Assembly (NCBI GenBank): GCA_037013685.1
Contig: CM072884.1
Coordinates: 1,364,001 to 1,428,000 of the forward strand
DNA: 64,000 nucleotides
Origin: Acridotheres tristis
Lineage: Eukaryota; Chordata; Aves; Passeriformes; Sturnidae
Direction: 5' to 3'
The translations under genes were made by a program, and so were the position numbers. This document shows, piece after piece, positions 12,153 through 22,951 of this stretch (position 1 is the stretch's first letter; every line of letters starts with the position of its first letter). The notes under the pieces are model-generated. The model made no database searches. It was not told the DNA's origin and saw only the letters and a list, made by a program, of their open reading frames with translations.

Positions 12153-14337
12153 GGCTCTTCAATGCTGGCTCCATGCATCCCTGCCCTCCTCAGCTGTAAT
12201 CCTGGAAAGCAGAAATCCTGCACCAGCACTGCCTCACAGCAGCACAGAAGATGACAGACTGTCTCCAACACAGGAAAACAGGGTGAGTCTCCTGGGTCAC
12301 TGCAAGGTAAAAGTGCAAAGCTGCTGGAGTTTATATTTAAAAAGTCCTGTCCAAAGAACACACAGTGTCTGCTTTCGTAGAAATAAAACACTCCTTCAAT
12401 AGACAATCAAGTGAATTAGTAACACTGCTTGGAACAAGAAGCCAAAACAACAGCTCAGCACCGATCTGGATGTTTCATGACTGGACATGGATTGTTTCCC
12501 ACAGAACTGCACTCCTGGTACCGCTGGATTTCACTGCTCTCCATCCCAGCAGCTCCTCCACACACGACTGCAACAACGTCCTGGAAAACTCCCTGTGCTT
12601 TGTCGTGGGGGCTGTAGGATCACACCCATGTCACAAAACTTCGGGTGGATTTTAATTGAAGGCTCAGTAGATCTGCACTGCCCTAAACCCACAAAGCCAA
12701 CCCAGGCTGGAAATAACTGCAGACAAAAGAAACTCGAGTTTTGCCCTGCGCAAGTGCGGTTTGGAGGGGAGGAGCTGGGCTGGAGGAGTGGATGTGTCCC
12801 TTTGGCAGCTGGAACCGCTCATTACACGAGCAGCAGAGACGGAAGACGGCAACTCCCAGTTTGGCTCCCCCTTCCCATCGCTGCAGGAGCTCCTACGTGG
12901 CACTGTGGGGGCTGCACAGCCCAATGCGCTTGGAAATGACTGGATAACAGCAGGAATCCTCCCCAGCAATGCAGATCAGCCTCATTTCCAGAGCGTTGGC
13001 CCTGCACAAAACTGTTCACAGTCAAGATGAAGTTGTTTGCTGACATTTTGGTAGAATTGATTAATTTTCTGCATATTCACATCCGAAAGCTCTGCAGGGG
13101 TTTTTTGTGGCTCTTACCAGGTTGTGTGGTAGAGACAGCAGGAATAGGTTGAAATATACACTTAAAAAAATCAGGAAAAAACTGAAATAGCTTTATGCTG
13201 GGCTGCCAGCCCTCAAACACAACTATTTTCATTCTACTCCAAATTCATGTTATTGAGGCCAAGCCAGTTTGAAAGAATTGAAGCACAGAGCCTCCAGAGT
13301 GTCAAAGGACTTTGGTGCTGGGAGGCAGTGAAAGAAACCAAGACGAAAAATTTAGGAGTTTATTCTACATTTCACTCGGAAGGTGAAAAAAATCTTACAT
13401 GGGAAGTAATTACAGAGAAGGGTATGAAGGTGGAGCAATTCAGAATTTGGCAGAGAAAAGGAGCTGACAGTGGGAGTTGAAAGGACCTTTTCTCATTTCT
13501 CAGCTGGCACATGCTGCTGGTACAGACCAGTAACATTTATCTCAGTACTGATGCTTTGGTATCAGCAAATTCATTTTTAATAAAGCCAAAATTGTGCTAT
13601 AAAAACTCTGGGACCTCATTGTTGATCATTTATGCAGACACAAAGCAAAGCTAACTGCACCAAAATACACTAGTGTACCAAAATCTGTTGCTTAAGGTAT
13701 TCCAAGGGTCTTTTTCCCACTGAATCCCTCCCTGAAGGGACCAGATCTCTAAACATGACTGAGAACCAGTTTTGTTGCAGCTGATGGAGACTTTTTTTAC
13801 AGAGAGGGCCCAAAGATCTCACCTGGTTTGAGACGAGAAGTATCTACTCACATGGCACCATCTGAACGGTTCAGATGGAAGAAAAATGTCCCTTTTTGAT
13901 GTTACCTTCTAGAACAGGTGGGAATTGATGGAATATGAAAGGGAATGGAATGGTGAATCCAAAGCGAGATACTTCCAAGACAACAAGCAGAATATTCAAA
14001 GCCAGAAGGAAAAGCGAGATGCTGTTTGCTACCACAGCAACAGGAGGCTGAGACCTGCTCAGACCCCTGTCTTCAGAGGGAAGCAGAAAAACCTGTCAGA
14101 GCCAAAAATAAGGGGGGGAAATGAAATTACAGTGTGATTAAAAGGGAGACAGACATCAGTTAAAGAACACAAGGATGCAGCATCCTTCTGCTGATGCAAC
14201 CATTCTTGAGGTGGGTGGTACCTCAAATATCCCTACATCCCAGATTGTCATGAAAACAATCCTGTGCTGTCCTAAAACGTGACTGGGTTGAAACTGAGCT
14301 TCAAACACTTGTGATTCAGCAGAAACCTCTCCATGGC

Positions 14338-14505
14338 ACAGCTTCTCTGGGCACCCTGTGCCAGGGCCTGCCCACCCTCCCAGGAAACAATTCCTGCCCA
14401 ATATCCCATCCATCCCTGCCCTCTGGGAAGCCATTCCCTGTGTCCTGTCCCTCCGTGCCTTGTCCCCAGTCCCTCTCCAGCTCTCCTGGAGCCCCTTTAG
14501 CCTCT
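14338..14505 (-). repeat. CR1 LINE 3' fragment near the SERPINH1 promoter
   Basis: Reverse-complement CR1: 'cttctctgggcaccctgtgc', 'cagggcctgcccaccctc', 'ttcctgcccaatatccc', then 'ccctgtgtcctgtccc'. It ends about 550 bases upstream of the SERPINH1 heat-shock element. Confidence 0.85.
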
Positions 14506-14973
14506 AGAAGGGGCTCTGAGCTCTCTCTGGAGCCTTCTCTTGTCTCTTGGATATCACCAATCGGGGCACATTTCAGATGGCAGGATGGGCAAGTGTTAAA
14601 CATTGGCTGCCTGTGACTGCTCCAGTCGTGGCTGAAGCCCTTTCCATCACCCCTGACTTCATAAGGAGGCCGACAGCCCAGAAACACAAAAATAAATATA
14701 TCACTACCTGCCTTTGGTGCCAACAACCATCCAGCTGCAGGGGATGCCAGGGGCAGGGAGAGGACGGAGATAAGATGGACACAAACCCTGTAAAAAGGCA
14801 AGAGCACAGTTTGGGTAGGGAATAACTCCCAGAAGCTGCTGGCTGGGCTCGGGCAGGGGACAGGCTGGGGACAGGCTGGGGCAGCTCCAGGCGCGGCAGG
14901 AGGAGGGAACGCGCATCCATCCCCCCATCCATCCCGACCCCCCTTCGGCGGCGCGGGGCCGGCATTCCCTGCC

Positions 14974-14978
14974 ATTGG
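14974..14978 (-). promoter_or_regulatory. Inverted CCAAT box, SERPINH1 promoter
   Basis: ATTGG on the + strand (CCAAT on the - strand) lies about 105 bases upstream of the TATA box in CpG-rich sequence. The position is usual for an NF-Y site, but one pentamer is weak evidence. Confidence 0.4.
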
Positions 14979-15056
14979 CGGCAGGCAGAGAGAGATCTGG
15001 GACGGATCCTCCCCTTCCTCTCCCTCCCAAGCATTTTTGAGAGGGTTTTCCCAACT

Positions 15057-15069
15057 TTCCAGAAGTTTC
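15057..15069 (+). promoter_or_regulatory. SERPINH1: Heat-shock element (HSE), SERPINH1 promoter
   Basis: Three perfect alternating 5-bp HSF units, TTC-ca-GAA-gt-TTC, sit 12 bases upstream of the TATA box. This is the canonical minimal HSF1 site. HSP47 is known to be heat-inducible through a promoter HSE in other vertebrates, so the site explains its regulation here. The two further upstream units (15,047 and 15,052) are degenerate. Confidence 0.85.
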
Positions 15070-15081
15070 TCGCCGGCCCCT

Positions 15082-15087
15082 TATATA
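15082..15087 (+). promoter_or_regulatory. SERPINH1: TATA box, SERPINH1 promoter
   Basis: TATATA in 'ccccttatatacccc', right after the heat-shock element. It predicts transcription start near 15,110-15,115, giving a short first exon that ends at a consensus donor at 15,149/15,150. CT-rich Sp1/KLF-like sequence precedes it at about 15,007-15,030. Confidence 0.8.
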
Positions 15088-15111
15088 CCCCCTCCGCAGG
15101 ACCGGGAGGTG

Positions 15112-15149
15112 CACAGGGAGCCGAGCAAAGCCGTGTCCCGACCCCGCAG
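15112..15149 (+). other. SERPINH1: SERPINH1 exon 1 (non-coding 5' UTR)
   Basis: The end is set by a consensus splice donor (cag|gtaagg at 15,149/15,150). The start is estimated as about 28 bases downstream of TATATA. The exon has no ATG, and translation begins in exon 2. A short non-coding first exon followed by a larger intron (here 2,609 bases) fits what is known of HSP47 genes. The exact start needs transcript data. Confidence 0.6.
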
Positions 15150-15971
15150 GTAAGGGGGGGACCCCGGGCTGGCAGGGTGGAGACCGAGCTGAGATTGCAG
15201 CTCTGGGTGCGGGTTGGGGGGGTGGATTTTGGGGTCCTGCAGCCTCCTGGCCGGGCAAAAAAAAATCGGGGGGAGGGTTATGGCATGGGAGGAGGGAATG
15301 CGTGGGGGGTAGGCTGCCATGGGGAAAAGGGGTACGGACTGTCCCGTGAGCTGGCTCTGAGTTTTTGAAGAAAGGTATTTTAAAAATCCCCCAATCGCCT
15401 CCAGCTTGCAAGAGGTGGTCACAGTGAAGCTGCAGGAGAAGCTTTCAGAGAATGACGAAAAAAAAAAAGGGGGATAAGGGAAGCTTTAGCTCCGTGTGAG
15501 TGAAATCCTGCAGCTCCTGCTCTGGCTTAGCCTGGGAGCCTCCAGGACCTTGGGCACCATCCCAGCGCAGGAATGAGAGCTCTCCCTGCAGCCTCCAGCC
15601 ACAGCACAGCCCGACCCGTGTCCTTCTGCTGCCTTAACCAAGTGTCACATGCCCCTGGTGACACGGAAATGGCCTTTTGCCTGCATTCCTCTGCCCTGCA
15701 GCTCTGTCCTGCTCCTGGGAGAAACACAGCCCTCTAAAGTCCCTTTGGTGCACCTCCAAATCCCGCCAGGAAAGCGGGTCCCGGCGGCCCCAGGGAAGGC
15801 TGTGGAATGCCACGCTGGCACTGGGCGTCCCCTCGCTGTGGGAGCACAGGAGAGGATGTTGCTGGCTGTGCATTCCCCACATTCCCTCCATTTTCACCGT
15901 GCCTTATGAATTCACCCATAACCGCTGCCATAATCCAAGAACGGGCAAAATTTCCCCGTCTTTGGGCTGTG

Positions 15972-15981
15972 TGACTCAGCA
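15972..15981 (-). promoter_or_regulatory. AP-1 / MARE-type (NF-E2-like) site in SERPINH1 intron 1
   Basis: The - strand reads TGCTGAGTCA, a perfect AP-1 core extended to a MAF/NRF2-type half. It lies about 850 bases downstream of the promoter. Function is inferred from the motif only. Confidence 0.35.
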
Positions 15982-17160
15982 GAGCCCAAATCTGTCACCC
16001 GGCCCTGAAATAATGAACCTTTTTTTTAAGCTGAGGATGAAGCAGTGCAGGCCACCCCCCTGCTCACAAGAGAACTACTCCATGTATCTGTTTTCTTTCA
16101 GAAAGAAAAAGGCAAACGTTGACCTCACTATGAAACAGTTTCAAGGTATCCTTAGAAATAAAGGGGAAATAGAGAACCAGAAGGAACCTTCTCAGACCTC
16201 CCATGTTTGTCACCCTGGCTGCACTTTAGAAAAGTGTGGAGGGCAGTTCTGAGCCTCCTGCACAAATCTTTGCTCTCGAGGCAGCCAGGTTGGCTCTTCC
16301 CTTTACCAGAAGCCTCGCTCCCAGAAAGGATTTGAGGCTGTAATCGCCTCCCTCTCCGAGGCTACGTAATTCCCACTCTGGCAAAGGGTCCCTGGTGGAA
16401 CTGCGCACTCTCTTTGCCCGCAGCTACGTGCTGCGTGTTTCCTTCCATGTGTAATCCCAGCGGGCCCTTGGCTTCCTGCTTGGAATACTTTAACCCTGCA
16501 GCAGCCCCGCTGCAGCCCCTCCCTGCCTCCCCACGCCAGGGGCAGCCCCTGAGGCTGAGACCACCAAGGAACAGAACTTCAGTGTAGCGATGCAGTTCCT
16601 GACGTGGAAAAACGTCCCCCAAAAGCTGGAGGGGGGATTTAAGGCCTGAGGAGCTGCCAGCAGGAAGGTTTGCTGAGTGAAGGCAGGAGGGAGGGGACGT
16701 GTGGGGCCAGGTGGGATGAGCTCCAAAGGGCTTCCAGGCATTAGGACTGGTCAGTCTGCACAATACCAGAGCTGGGGGCTCAGAGCCCTTGCTGGGGATG
16801 GGCTCACCTACATTGGGATGAGATCCATCCACCTAAGGCATGAACTGAAGGCTCTGCTGGGGAAAATGAGGCTCCCTCACTTCCTTCTGCCTTAGTACCC
16901 CCCCAGCAGGGCTAAGCAAACAAAACCAAGGTCGAACAGAGCTGATCAGACAGTGCAGGATCTTCTCCAGAGCTGCCTCTGGCTTGGCTTGCTGGAAGCT
17001 CACATGCTCCATCTAGTGCCAAGATGAGGGTTTGGGACCTGGACTGGAGTCCCCGGAGAGGACGGTCCTTGACACTCAGTGCCTGCTACAGCCCTTGGAT
17101 CAAGGGGCAGCACGAACATTTTTCAGTTTTTCCTGATCAGGACAGAGGTTTCTCCTGCTC

Positions 17161-17440
17161 AGAATCATGGAATGGTTGGGTTGGAGTGACCTTAAAGACT
17201 GTCTTTTTCCCCACCTGCCATAGGCAGCAGGGACACCTTCCCTTACCCCTGGTTGCTCCAAGCCCCAATCCAGCCTCGTCTCGGACACTTCCAGGAATCC
17301 AGGAGTAGCCACAGCTTCTCTGGACATCCTGTGCTAGAGCCTCATCACCCTCACAGGGAAGAATTTCTTCCCAATATCCAATCTAAACCTGTCTTGTTTC
17401 ACTTTAAAGCCATTCCCCCTTACCTTGTCAAGATCACATG
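17161..17440 (-). repeat. CR1 LINE 3' end in SERPINH1 intron 1
   Basis: It starts with the CR1 3' terminus in reverse complement ('agaatcatggaatggttggg'). It continues 'agcagggacacctt', 'ccagcctcgtctcggac', 'acagcttctctggacatcc', 'cacagggaagaatttcttcc' and 'caatatccaatctaaacctg'. It ends 320 bases before the coding exon and does not touch the splice acceptor. Confidence 0.92.
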
Positions 17441-17758
17441 AGAAATACCTGTTGCTTACATTCCCTGACCCTTCCTTAAATCATCCACTGTACATTAACA
17501 TTGGAATACAGGGAAGCAGCTTAGGAAGGAAGCTTTCATGCCAAATACACAGCTCTGCTTGCCAGGGTGCAGCCTGCAATCCTGAAGATAAATTGTGGTT
17601 CAGGGCAGACTTGGGGTGGCTGCACCCCAGTGAAGCCTTGGGGCAACGTCACTGTCACAGGAATCAAGGAGTGGCTTTCCCTGGAAGAGCCCCTGGGATG
17701 TCTGGATGCTCCAGGAAGGGTTTGGATGGCGCTGACGGTGAATTTTCTTGCCCGGCAG

Positions 17759-18372
17759 GTGCCGGGAGGTGCAGGCTGCTGCCGAAGCCATGTGGATTAC
17801 GGTGGGGCTGGCCCTGCTGGGCCTCGCCGCGGCCGTGCCCTCGGAGGACAGGAAGCTGAGCGACAAGGCCACCACGCTGGCCGAGCGCAGCACCACGCTG
17901 GCCTTCAACCTCTACCACGCCATGGCCAAGGACAAGGACATGGAGAACATCCTGCTGTCCCCCGTGGTGGTGGCCTCGTCCCTCGGGCTGGTGTCCCTCG
18001 GGGGCAAGGCCACGACGGCGTCGCAGGCCAAGGCGGTGCTGAGCGCGGACAAGCTGAACGACGAGTACGTGCACAGCGGGCTCTCCGAGCTGCTCAGCGA
18101 CCTCAGCAACAGCACGGCCCGCAACGTCACCTGGAAGATGGGCAGCCGCCTCTACGGCCCCGCCTCCATCACCTTCGCCGAGGACTTCGTGAAGAGCAGC
18201 AAGAAGCACTACAACTACGAGCACTCCAAGATCAACTTCCGCGACAAGAGGAGCGCCCTCAAGTCCATCAACGAGTGGGCGGCGCAGACCACGGACGGCA
18301 AACTGCCGGAGGTCACCAAAGACGTGGAGAAAACGGATGGGGCCCTCATTGTCAACGCCATGTTCTTCAAGC
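17759..18372 (+). CDS. SERPINH1: SERPINH1 exon 2 (5' UTR end and residues 1-194)
   Basis: The acceptor is 'cccggcag' at 17,758. There are 31 bases of 5' UTR, then the ATG at 17,790; the donor is at 18,372/18,373 (gtaagt). The exon is very GC-rich at third codon positions, unlike exons 3-5. It carries the signal peptide, both sequons and the first half of the serpin fold. It ends one base into the codon for P195. Confidence 0.95.
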
Positions 18373-19749
18373 GTAAGTTCTGCCTCGGGTTCTTGGTGCA
18401 AGGGACCCAAAACCTCCCCCTGAGCCCACACATGGGTTGGGAGGGGCCTTGAAGATGATCTGATAGCCCCAAGGGAAGGGGGACAAATCCTAGGTCCGCT
18501 GGAGGCAGCTCTTGGTCAGTGGTTGGGAACTGTGCATGGAATTACCTTCCATTCCCTTCCTTGTCTTACAAGCTGTGTTTCTTCCTCTCCTGTAGCTCAC
18601 TGGGATGAGAAGTTCCATCATAAGATGGTGGACAACCGTGGCTTCATGGTGACCCGTTCCTACACCGTGGGAGTGCCCATGATGCACCGCACAGGTGAGT
18701 GGGAAACCTCCTGCCCTGCACCAAGCCCAGCTGGAGTTGGGATCACTGCTCTCCGTTACCCACATTTCCACCAGCTCCTTCCAAGATTGTTTTGCCTCAT
18801 GACAGAGAGCAAAGCAGGGGAGTGTTTGTTCTACTGATTCAGTCTCCCTGTGAACAGAGGGAATCCATATTTACTATGAGGTGCGTGGCTGTTGGGAACA
18901 AATCCTGGCTCATCACACAAATGAGAGCCACAGCCAAGTCCAGTAGTGCCACTTCCCATAAAGGATGTCCAGACTCTCTTCTCTTCCTGGTCAGGGAAAG
19001 TCCAGGCTGAATTCTTTGCCTCAGCTCCACATCTCACTGTTCCCTGCTTCTGGTTTCAAGGTCTCTACAATTACTATGATGATGAGGCAGAGAAGCTGCA
19101 GGTGGTAGAGATGCCACTGGCTCACAAGCTCTCCAGCATGATCTTCATCATGCCAAACCACGTGGAGCCTCTGGAGAGGGTGGAGAAACTGCTGAACAAG
19201 GAGCAGCTCAAGACCTGGACTAGCAAGATGAAGAAGAGATCAGTGGCCATCTCGCTACCAAAAGTCGTCCTGGAAGTCAGCCACGACCTTCAGGTAAAGG
19301 AGGTCCTTAAACAGTTGGGCCTTACAGTTCTTTGGGATGGGAGGAAAGACCGTGGGATGGTGGGTTGGTTATCCATGCCTGCTGCCCCTCTCCCTCCTGC
19401 ACTGTGCCATCTCTGGGAGGGTTGCTGACCTCTTGTCTCCTCCTAGAAACACTTGGGTGGTCTGGGCCTGACAGAAGCCATTGATAAAACCAAGGCTGAC
19501 TTGTCCAAGATCTCTGGCAAGAAAGACCTTTACCTGTCCAACGTGTTCCACGCCGCGGCTCTGGAGTGGGACACGGAAGGGAACCCCTACGACGCTGACA
19601 TCTACGGCCGAGAGGAGATGAGGAACCCCAAACTCTTCTATGCTGACCACCCCTTCATCTTCATGATCAAGGACACTAAAACCAACTCCATCCTCTTCAT
19701 TGGCAGGCTCGTGAGGCCCAAAGGCGACAAGATGCGCGATGAGTTGTAG
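17790..19749 (+). CDS. SERPINH1: Serpin H1 / HSP47, collagen-specific ER chaperone (4 coding exons)
   Basis: The coding sequence joins 17790-18372, 18596-18694, 19061-19293 and 19447-19749: 1,218 nt, 405 residues, TAG stop, all junctions GT-AG and in frame. The product has a signal peptide (residues 1 to about 15, [15 protein letters not shown]), a serpin fold and a C-terminal RDEL ER-retrieval signal (402-405). N-glycosylation sequons are at N107 (NST) and N112 (NVT). Collagen-binding residues described for mammalian HSP47 (R222, L381, Y383, D385) map to R209, L368, Y370 and D372, all present. HSP47 is a non-inhibitory serpin that binds Gly-X-Arg sites of triple-helical procollagen in the ER and releases it at low pH. 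The ATG was chosen because it opens the signal peptide; an upstream in-frame ATG at 17,748 lies in the intron. A heat-shock element upstream explains regulation. The long match to the known HSP47 sequence makes the call secure. Confidence 0.98.
18596..18694 (+). CDS. SERPINH1: SERPINH1 exon 3 (residues 195-228)
   Basis: Acceptor 'cctgtag', donor 'cag|gtgagt'. The exon is 99 nt and encodes [17 protein letters not shown]..., which includes R209, the counterpart of the collagen-contacting arginine 222 of mammals. Confidence 0.95.
19061..19293 (+). CDS. SERPINH1: SERPINH1 exon 4 (residues 228-305)
   Basis: Acceptor 'gtttcaag', donor 'cag|gtaaag'. The exon begins at [11 protein letters not shown] and ends at VSHDLQ, in phase 0. 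It supplies the central sheet of the serpin fold. Confidence 0.95.
19447..19749 (+). CDS. SERPINH1: SERPINH1 exon 5 coding part (residues 306-405, reactive-centre loop and RDEL)
   Basis: Acceptor 'ctcctag'. The part is 300 coding nt plus TAG. It holds the reactive-centre-loop region ([19 protein letters not shown]), which lacks the small-residue hinge pattern of inhibitory serpins. It also has the collagen-contact strand with L368, Y370 and D372, and the terminal RDEL. Confidence 0.95.
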   Translation, partial: KHLGGLGLTEAIDKTKADLSKISGKKDLYLSNVFHAAALEWDTEGNPYDADIYGREEMRNPKLFYADHPFIFMIKDTKTNSILFIGRLVRPKGDKMRDEL

Positions 19750-21395
19750 TTGGGTTTTTTTTTTCCCCAGAGTTTTGGTTTGTGTGTGTTTTTAGGGGGG
19801 GATTTTGACAAATGGGAAACACTATTTTGTATCCTTCTCGAACCATGGGTGCTATTCAGACCAGGGTGCATTGCAAGGAGAAACCAGCATACACTTTACC
19901 TCACCCCAAAATCCAGATTGCACAAACCCACCTCCAGAGAGGAGCAGGGGAGCCTGGCACCAGAGGGTCACCATGAGTCAGCTGTGGTGGCCACATGGAA
20001 GCTGAGCTCCTCCCTGCTCAAGCCTCCTGCTCAGTTCCCTGCTGCTCCACCAGCCCTGCCAAGGCACCACCCTCCCATCCCAAACGCTTCCATCCCACTG
20101 CATACTTAGAGCTGCCCCTTTTCTCCCGCTTGGGTGTCCTGTGAGCTGTTCCCCACTTTTCTCTTCCCACTCCAGGGGTGTGTAACAGAGCTCTAAGGGC
20201 CAGTTGACTGCAGTCCAGACCCTGCAGAGCCCTGCAGCAGAGCAGGAGGCAGCATGGGAGATTGGAGATGGTATGGAATTGTGTCCTTCTGTCCTGCCTA
20301 ACCCTGTGCTATGCATTTGATGCTTCAACCACAAGAGATCCTTAGGGAGATGATCAAAGCCAAGAGCACCTTGGATCAACATTGCATGGAGAACTAAGGG
20401 GCTTTGGGATGTCAGGGAGAGCCCAAAGCACAGCTTGGGTTTCTAGAAAGAGTAACCTGAGGTCCATTCAACACTCCACCCCTTGGGATCATTGAGGGGC
20501 CAACACCTATAATGAAACAGGCAGTTGTACCAGGCAGAGAACTCACCTCTCTTGGAGTGAACTCACTTCTGCTGTAGGACTGGGAAAGCTTCTGTTCCCA
20601 CTGCCAACTCTCCCAGAGCTACTTAAAATCAGCTCCCTGTGGAGCTGACCCAAGGCACTCCTGGCTGGCTTCTCACAGGGAGGTGGGATCAGGTTCACCT
20701 CCACTTTCTTGCTTAATTAAACACAAGGCTTTAAAGCTGCCATTACCTGACTTCCTAATTATGCTCTGCTGAAGCTCCATGGTACTTTAGCTCCATCTGC
20801 TGACCTGGATAAGGGAACCCTGAAAAACAAAGATATTTATAGTTATATTTATGTCTGGTCATTAGCAGGTTTCACAGCCTGATCCAGGCTATTCCTAACT
20901 TCTTTTCAAGGGATATCATCGGGTCAGTACTATTTAAAGGAGCTGATGTTAGCCCATTCCAGCACTTGCCACGCACTGAGAGTCACCACAAGGCAAATAC
21001 TGCGATTATGGAAATGAGGAGAATCCATGCATCCCAATGGAATTGCCAGTTCTGTCACACCAGCATGGAGCACCTTCATGGCTTTGCTTTATCTCCCTGC
21101 TGACATAGAAGCCCAATACTGCATATTCCCGGGTGCTGGGAGGCAGGAGGCAATGCCAGGGATGTCCCCAGGCGTGGGACACTTCCCAGTGATTCAGCGC
21201 ACTGAACCCACACACAGAACGTTCTGGAGGCTGGGCTGGGGGGGTGAAAGGGGTGGGCAAGGCAAGAACACACTGTGGGATATTGTGAATAATTTGCATC
21301 GTGTGGATGCAGGTGTCTGATGGCTTTTATTGTCTGTTCTTGTACCACACAGCGACAGTTGTGTACTTTTGCAATAAAACTTTTTCAATGAAAAA
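19750..21395 (+). other. SERPINH1: SERPINH1 3' UTR
   Basis: About 1.65 kb from the stop codon to just after the polyadenylation signal. There is no repeat inside it that I recognise. An AU-rich patch lies at about 20,831-20,855 (tatttatag...tatttatg). The end is estimated from the AATAAA at 21,373. Confidence 0.75.
21373..21378 (+). terminator. SERPINH1: SERPINH1 polyadenylation signal
   Basis: AATAAA in 'ttttgcaataaaacttttt', preceded by a T/G-rich stretch. A second AATAAA at 21,418-21,423 may serve as an alternative. Cleavage is expected about 15-25 bases after the hexamer used. Confidence 0.75.
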
Positions 21396-21423
21396 GCCAG
21401 AGTTACTTGCAGAGTAAAATAAA

Positions 21424-22687
21424 GTTAGGGAGGTTCCTTGCAATCCTTAAATCCAAGAACCCAAATGTGGCAGCTATGGACAAAAATTCAATACACATGA
21501 ATTCCCATGGCACATCAGTCATGAGAAAGAAACACTCTTAGCAGCTTTTCCCTTTGTTATTTTCTCCTGAAACTGCAACTATCCAATCCCTTAAATGCTC
21601 TGCAGGTAAAGGACCAAGTGCCCCGTCCTGCTGGACATAGAGCAGAATAAAAACTGAGCTGCCAGCCACAGGGACCAGCCTTCATGACCCTCCAAGCCAA
21701 CGTTCCTCCAGCTGGGATCCACTCTGGAGAAACAAAGGAGGAAAAAACTGCAGGCTAAAGATGCCTTGGCCAGGTGGAAAATCCAGCAGTGGCACACCCT
21801 GCTAATCCATGTTCTCCCACTGCTGGAAAGGGATGAACTTTCTGCCACTCACAAGCAAAACTAAAGGCACAGACCTGTCCCCTTTTCCCTAGGCCTGGGC
21901 TGGGCAGTACCTTCTATTGCTGTGAAGAGCAGGAAATTTCATATTTGTCCTCCTTAAAATAGCAAGAAAAAAAAATAGCAATAATAAAAAAGGTAGAATA
22001 AGAAAGCCCAAGTAAAAAAAAAAGTCACACCTTGAAAAATCAGATTGTAGTTCCTGTTCAGATAATCCCTTTTTTATAGGCACTATTGTTCTCTTTCTAG
22101 CAAAGTATTTAAGTCATAGAACACCGACAGCATAGGCAGCATGACTTATGTAGCTTTTACTTGTTTTCTTGTTTGCTTTCATGGCACCAGGGTGAGTTGC
22201 CCCTTGCATTACAGTCATTTCAGTGGCCCTATAAAAAACCCAACCCTAACAATAAACCAGACTAAAACCAAGGTTGCAAATTGATAGTGGCCTGAACAAA
22301 AGGCAGGAACCAATTCTTCTGCTAGCAATATCAAATTATATTTTTGTTATCATACGTAACCTCCATACTTAAACCTCAAATTTTGTAGAGCATTTCAAGT
22401 AGATAAAGGAAAAAATTATCTGTATTCACTCAGTGTATAAATATACAGTTAGACAGATATCAGAACTACAGAAAGGAGGAAAAAATGGTGTTTCTTGCTA
22501 TTGTGTACAGCATGACTACTAAGAAACGCACACTTTTAAAGAAATAGCTGTAACAACTAGCTCCACATTCCCAGATGACCAAAGGAATGTTAAATATTAT
22601 CACCTAATGCAGTCAATATCCAAATTCGAACGTACAGTAGTGCTGATTAATAACGTCAATTAATCACCGTTTTTACATCAGCTAAGC
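21424..22687. other. Intergenic DNA after SERPINH1
   Basis: Base composition becomes AT-rich from about 21.9 kb. Only short chance frames are present, and I recognise no repeat family or gene. In human the next gene would be MAP6, transcribed toward SERPINH1; none of it is recognisable here. Confidence 0.6.
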
Positions 22688-22852
22688 TAAAAAAAAAAAG
22701 AGAAACAAAAAACCCACAAAAACCAAACACATGAAAATAAAAACAAACGAAACCCCCAACAAAACAAAACTAAACAAACAAAAAATAAATAAAAAAACAA
22801 CAACAAAAAAACCCCAACAATTAAAAACCTAAGCAAACCAAAAAATCCCCAC
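22688..22852 (+). repeat. A/C-rich, strand-asymmetric low-complexity tract
   Basis: About 165 bases made almost wholly of A and C on the + strand, with very little G or T, in irregular (CAAA)/(CAA)/(CCAA)-like units. It ends about 100 bases before a strong CTCF-type motif. Confidence 0.85.
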
Positions 22853-22951
22853 CCATTTTTGCACAAGATTCGGAGGGGCAGGCGGCTTTTTGGCTCATTA
22901 TTGACGCTTTATTCCCCAATTTAAAGCAAGAATTTAAATCGCCGAGCCCTG

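Larger units (their letters stand above)
1..14900. other. GC-rich intergenic region upstream of SERPINH1
   Basis: No open reading frame here has recognisable protein homology or a convincing spliced structure. The long frames are low-complexity proline/serine/glycine-rich shadows of GC-rich DNA. What can be recognised is nine CR1 LINE fragments, listed separately, short homopolymer tracts (a run of 13 C at 3630-3642 and an A/C-rich tract at 8043-8069), a CpG-dense patch near 6.0-6.13 kb and scattered TGASTCA sites. In human the upstream neighbour of SERPINH1 is GDPD5, transcribed away from it and tens of kb off, so an empty 15 kb is not surprising. A lncRNA cannot be excluded from sequence alone. 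Confidence 0.6.

Noticed and set aside
14316..15411. Long - strand frames (219 and 235 codons) over the SERPINH1 promoter
   Set aside because: They are proline/alanine/serine-rich translations of GC-rich promoter DNA. They cross the heat-shock element, TATA box and a CR1 copy, and show no family resemblance.
16998..17014. Weak CTCF-like match near 'gctccatctagtgcc', and another near 20,790
   Set aside because: Each has two mismatches in the core, which is too weak to list beside the better motifs at 22.95, 47.93 and 48.50 kb.
17748..17789. Upstream in-frame ATG extending SERPINH1 by 14 residues
   Set aside because: It lies in intron 1, upstream of the splice acceptor at 17,758, and would place charged residues before the signal peptide.
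17567..18431. Overlapping 269- and 255-codon frames in SERPINH1 exon 2
   Set aside because: They are other-frame and antisense shadows of the GC3-rich coding exon.
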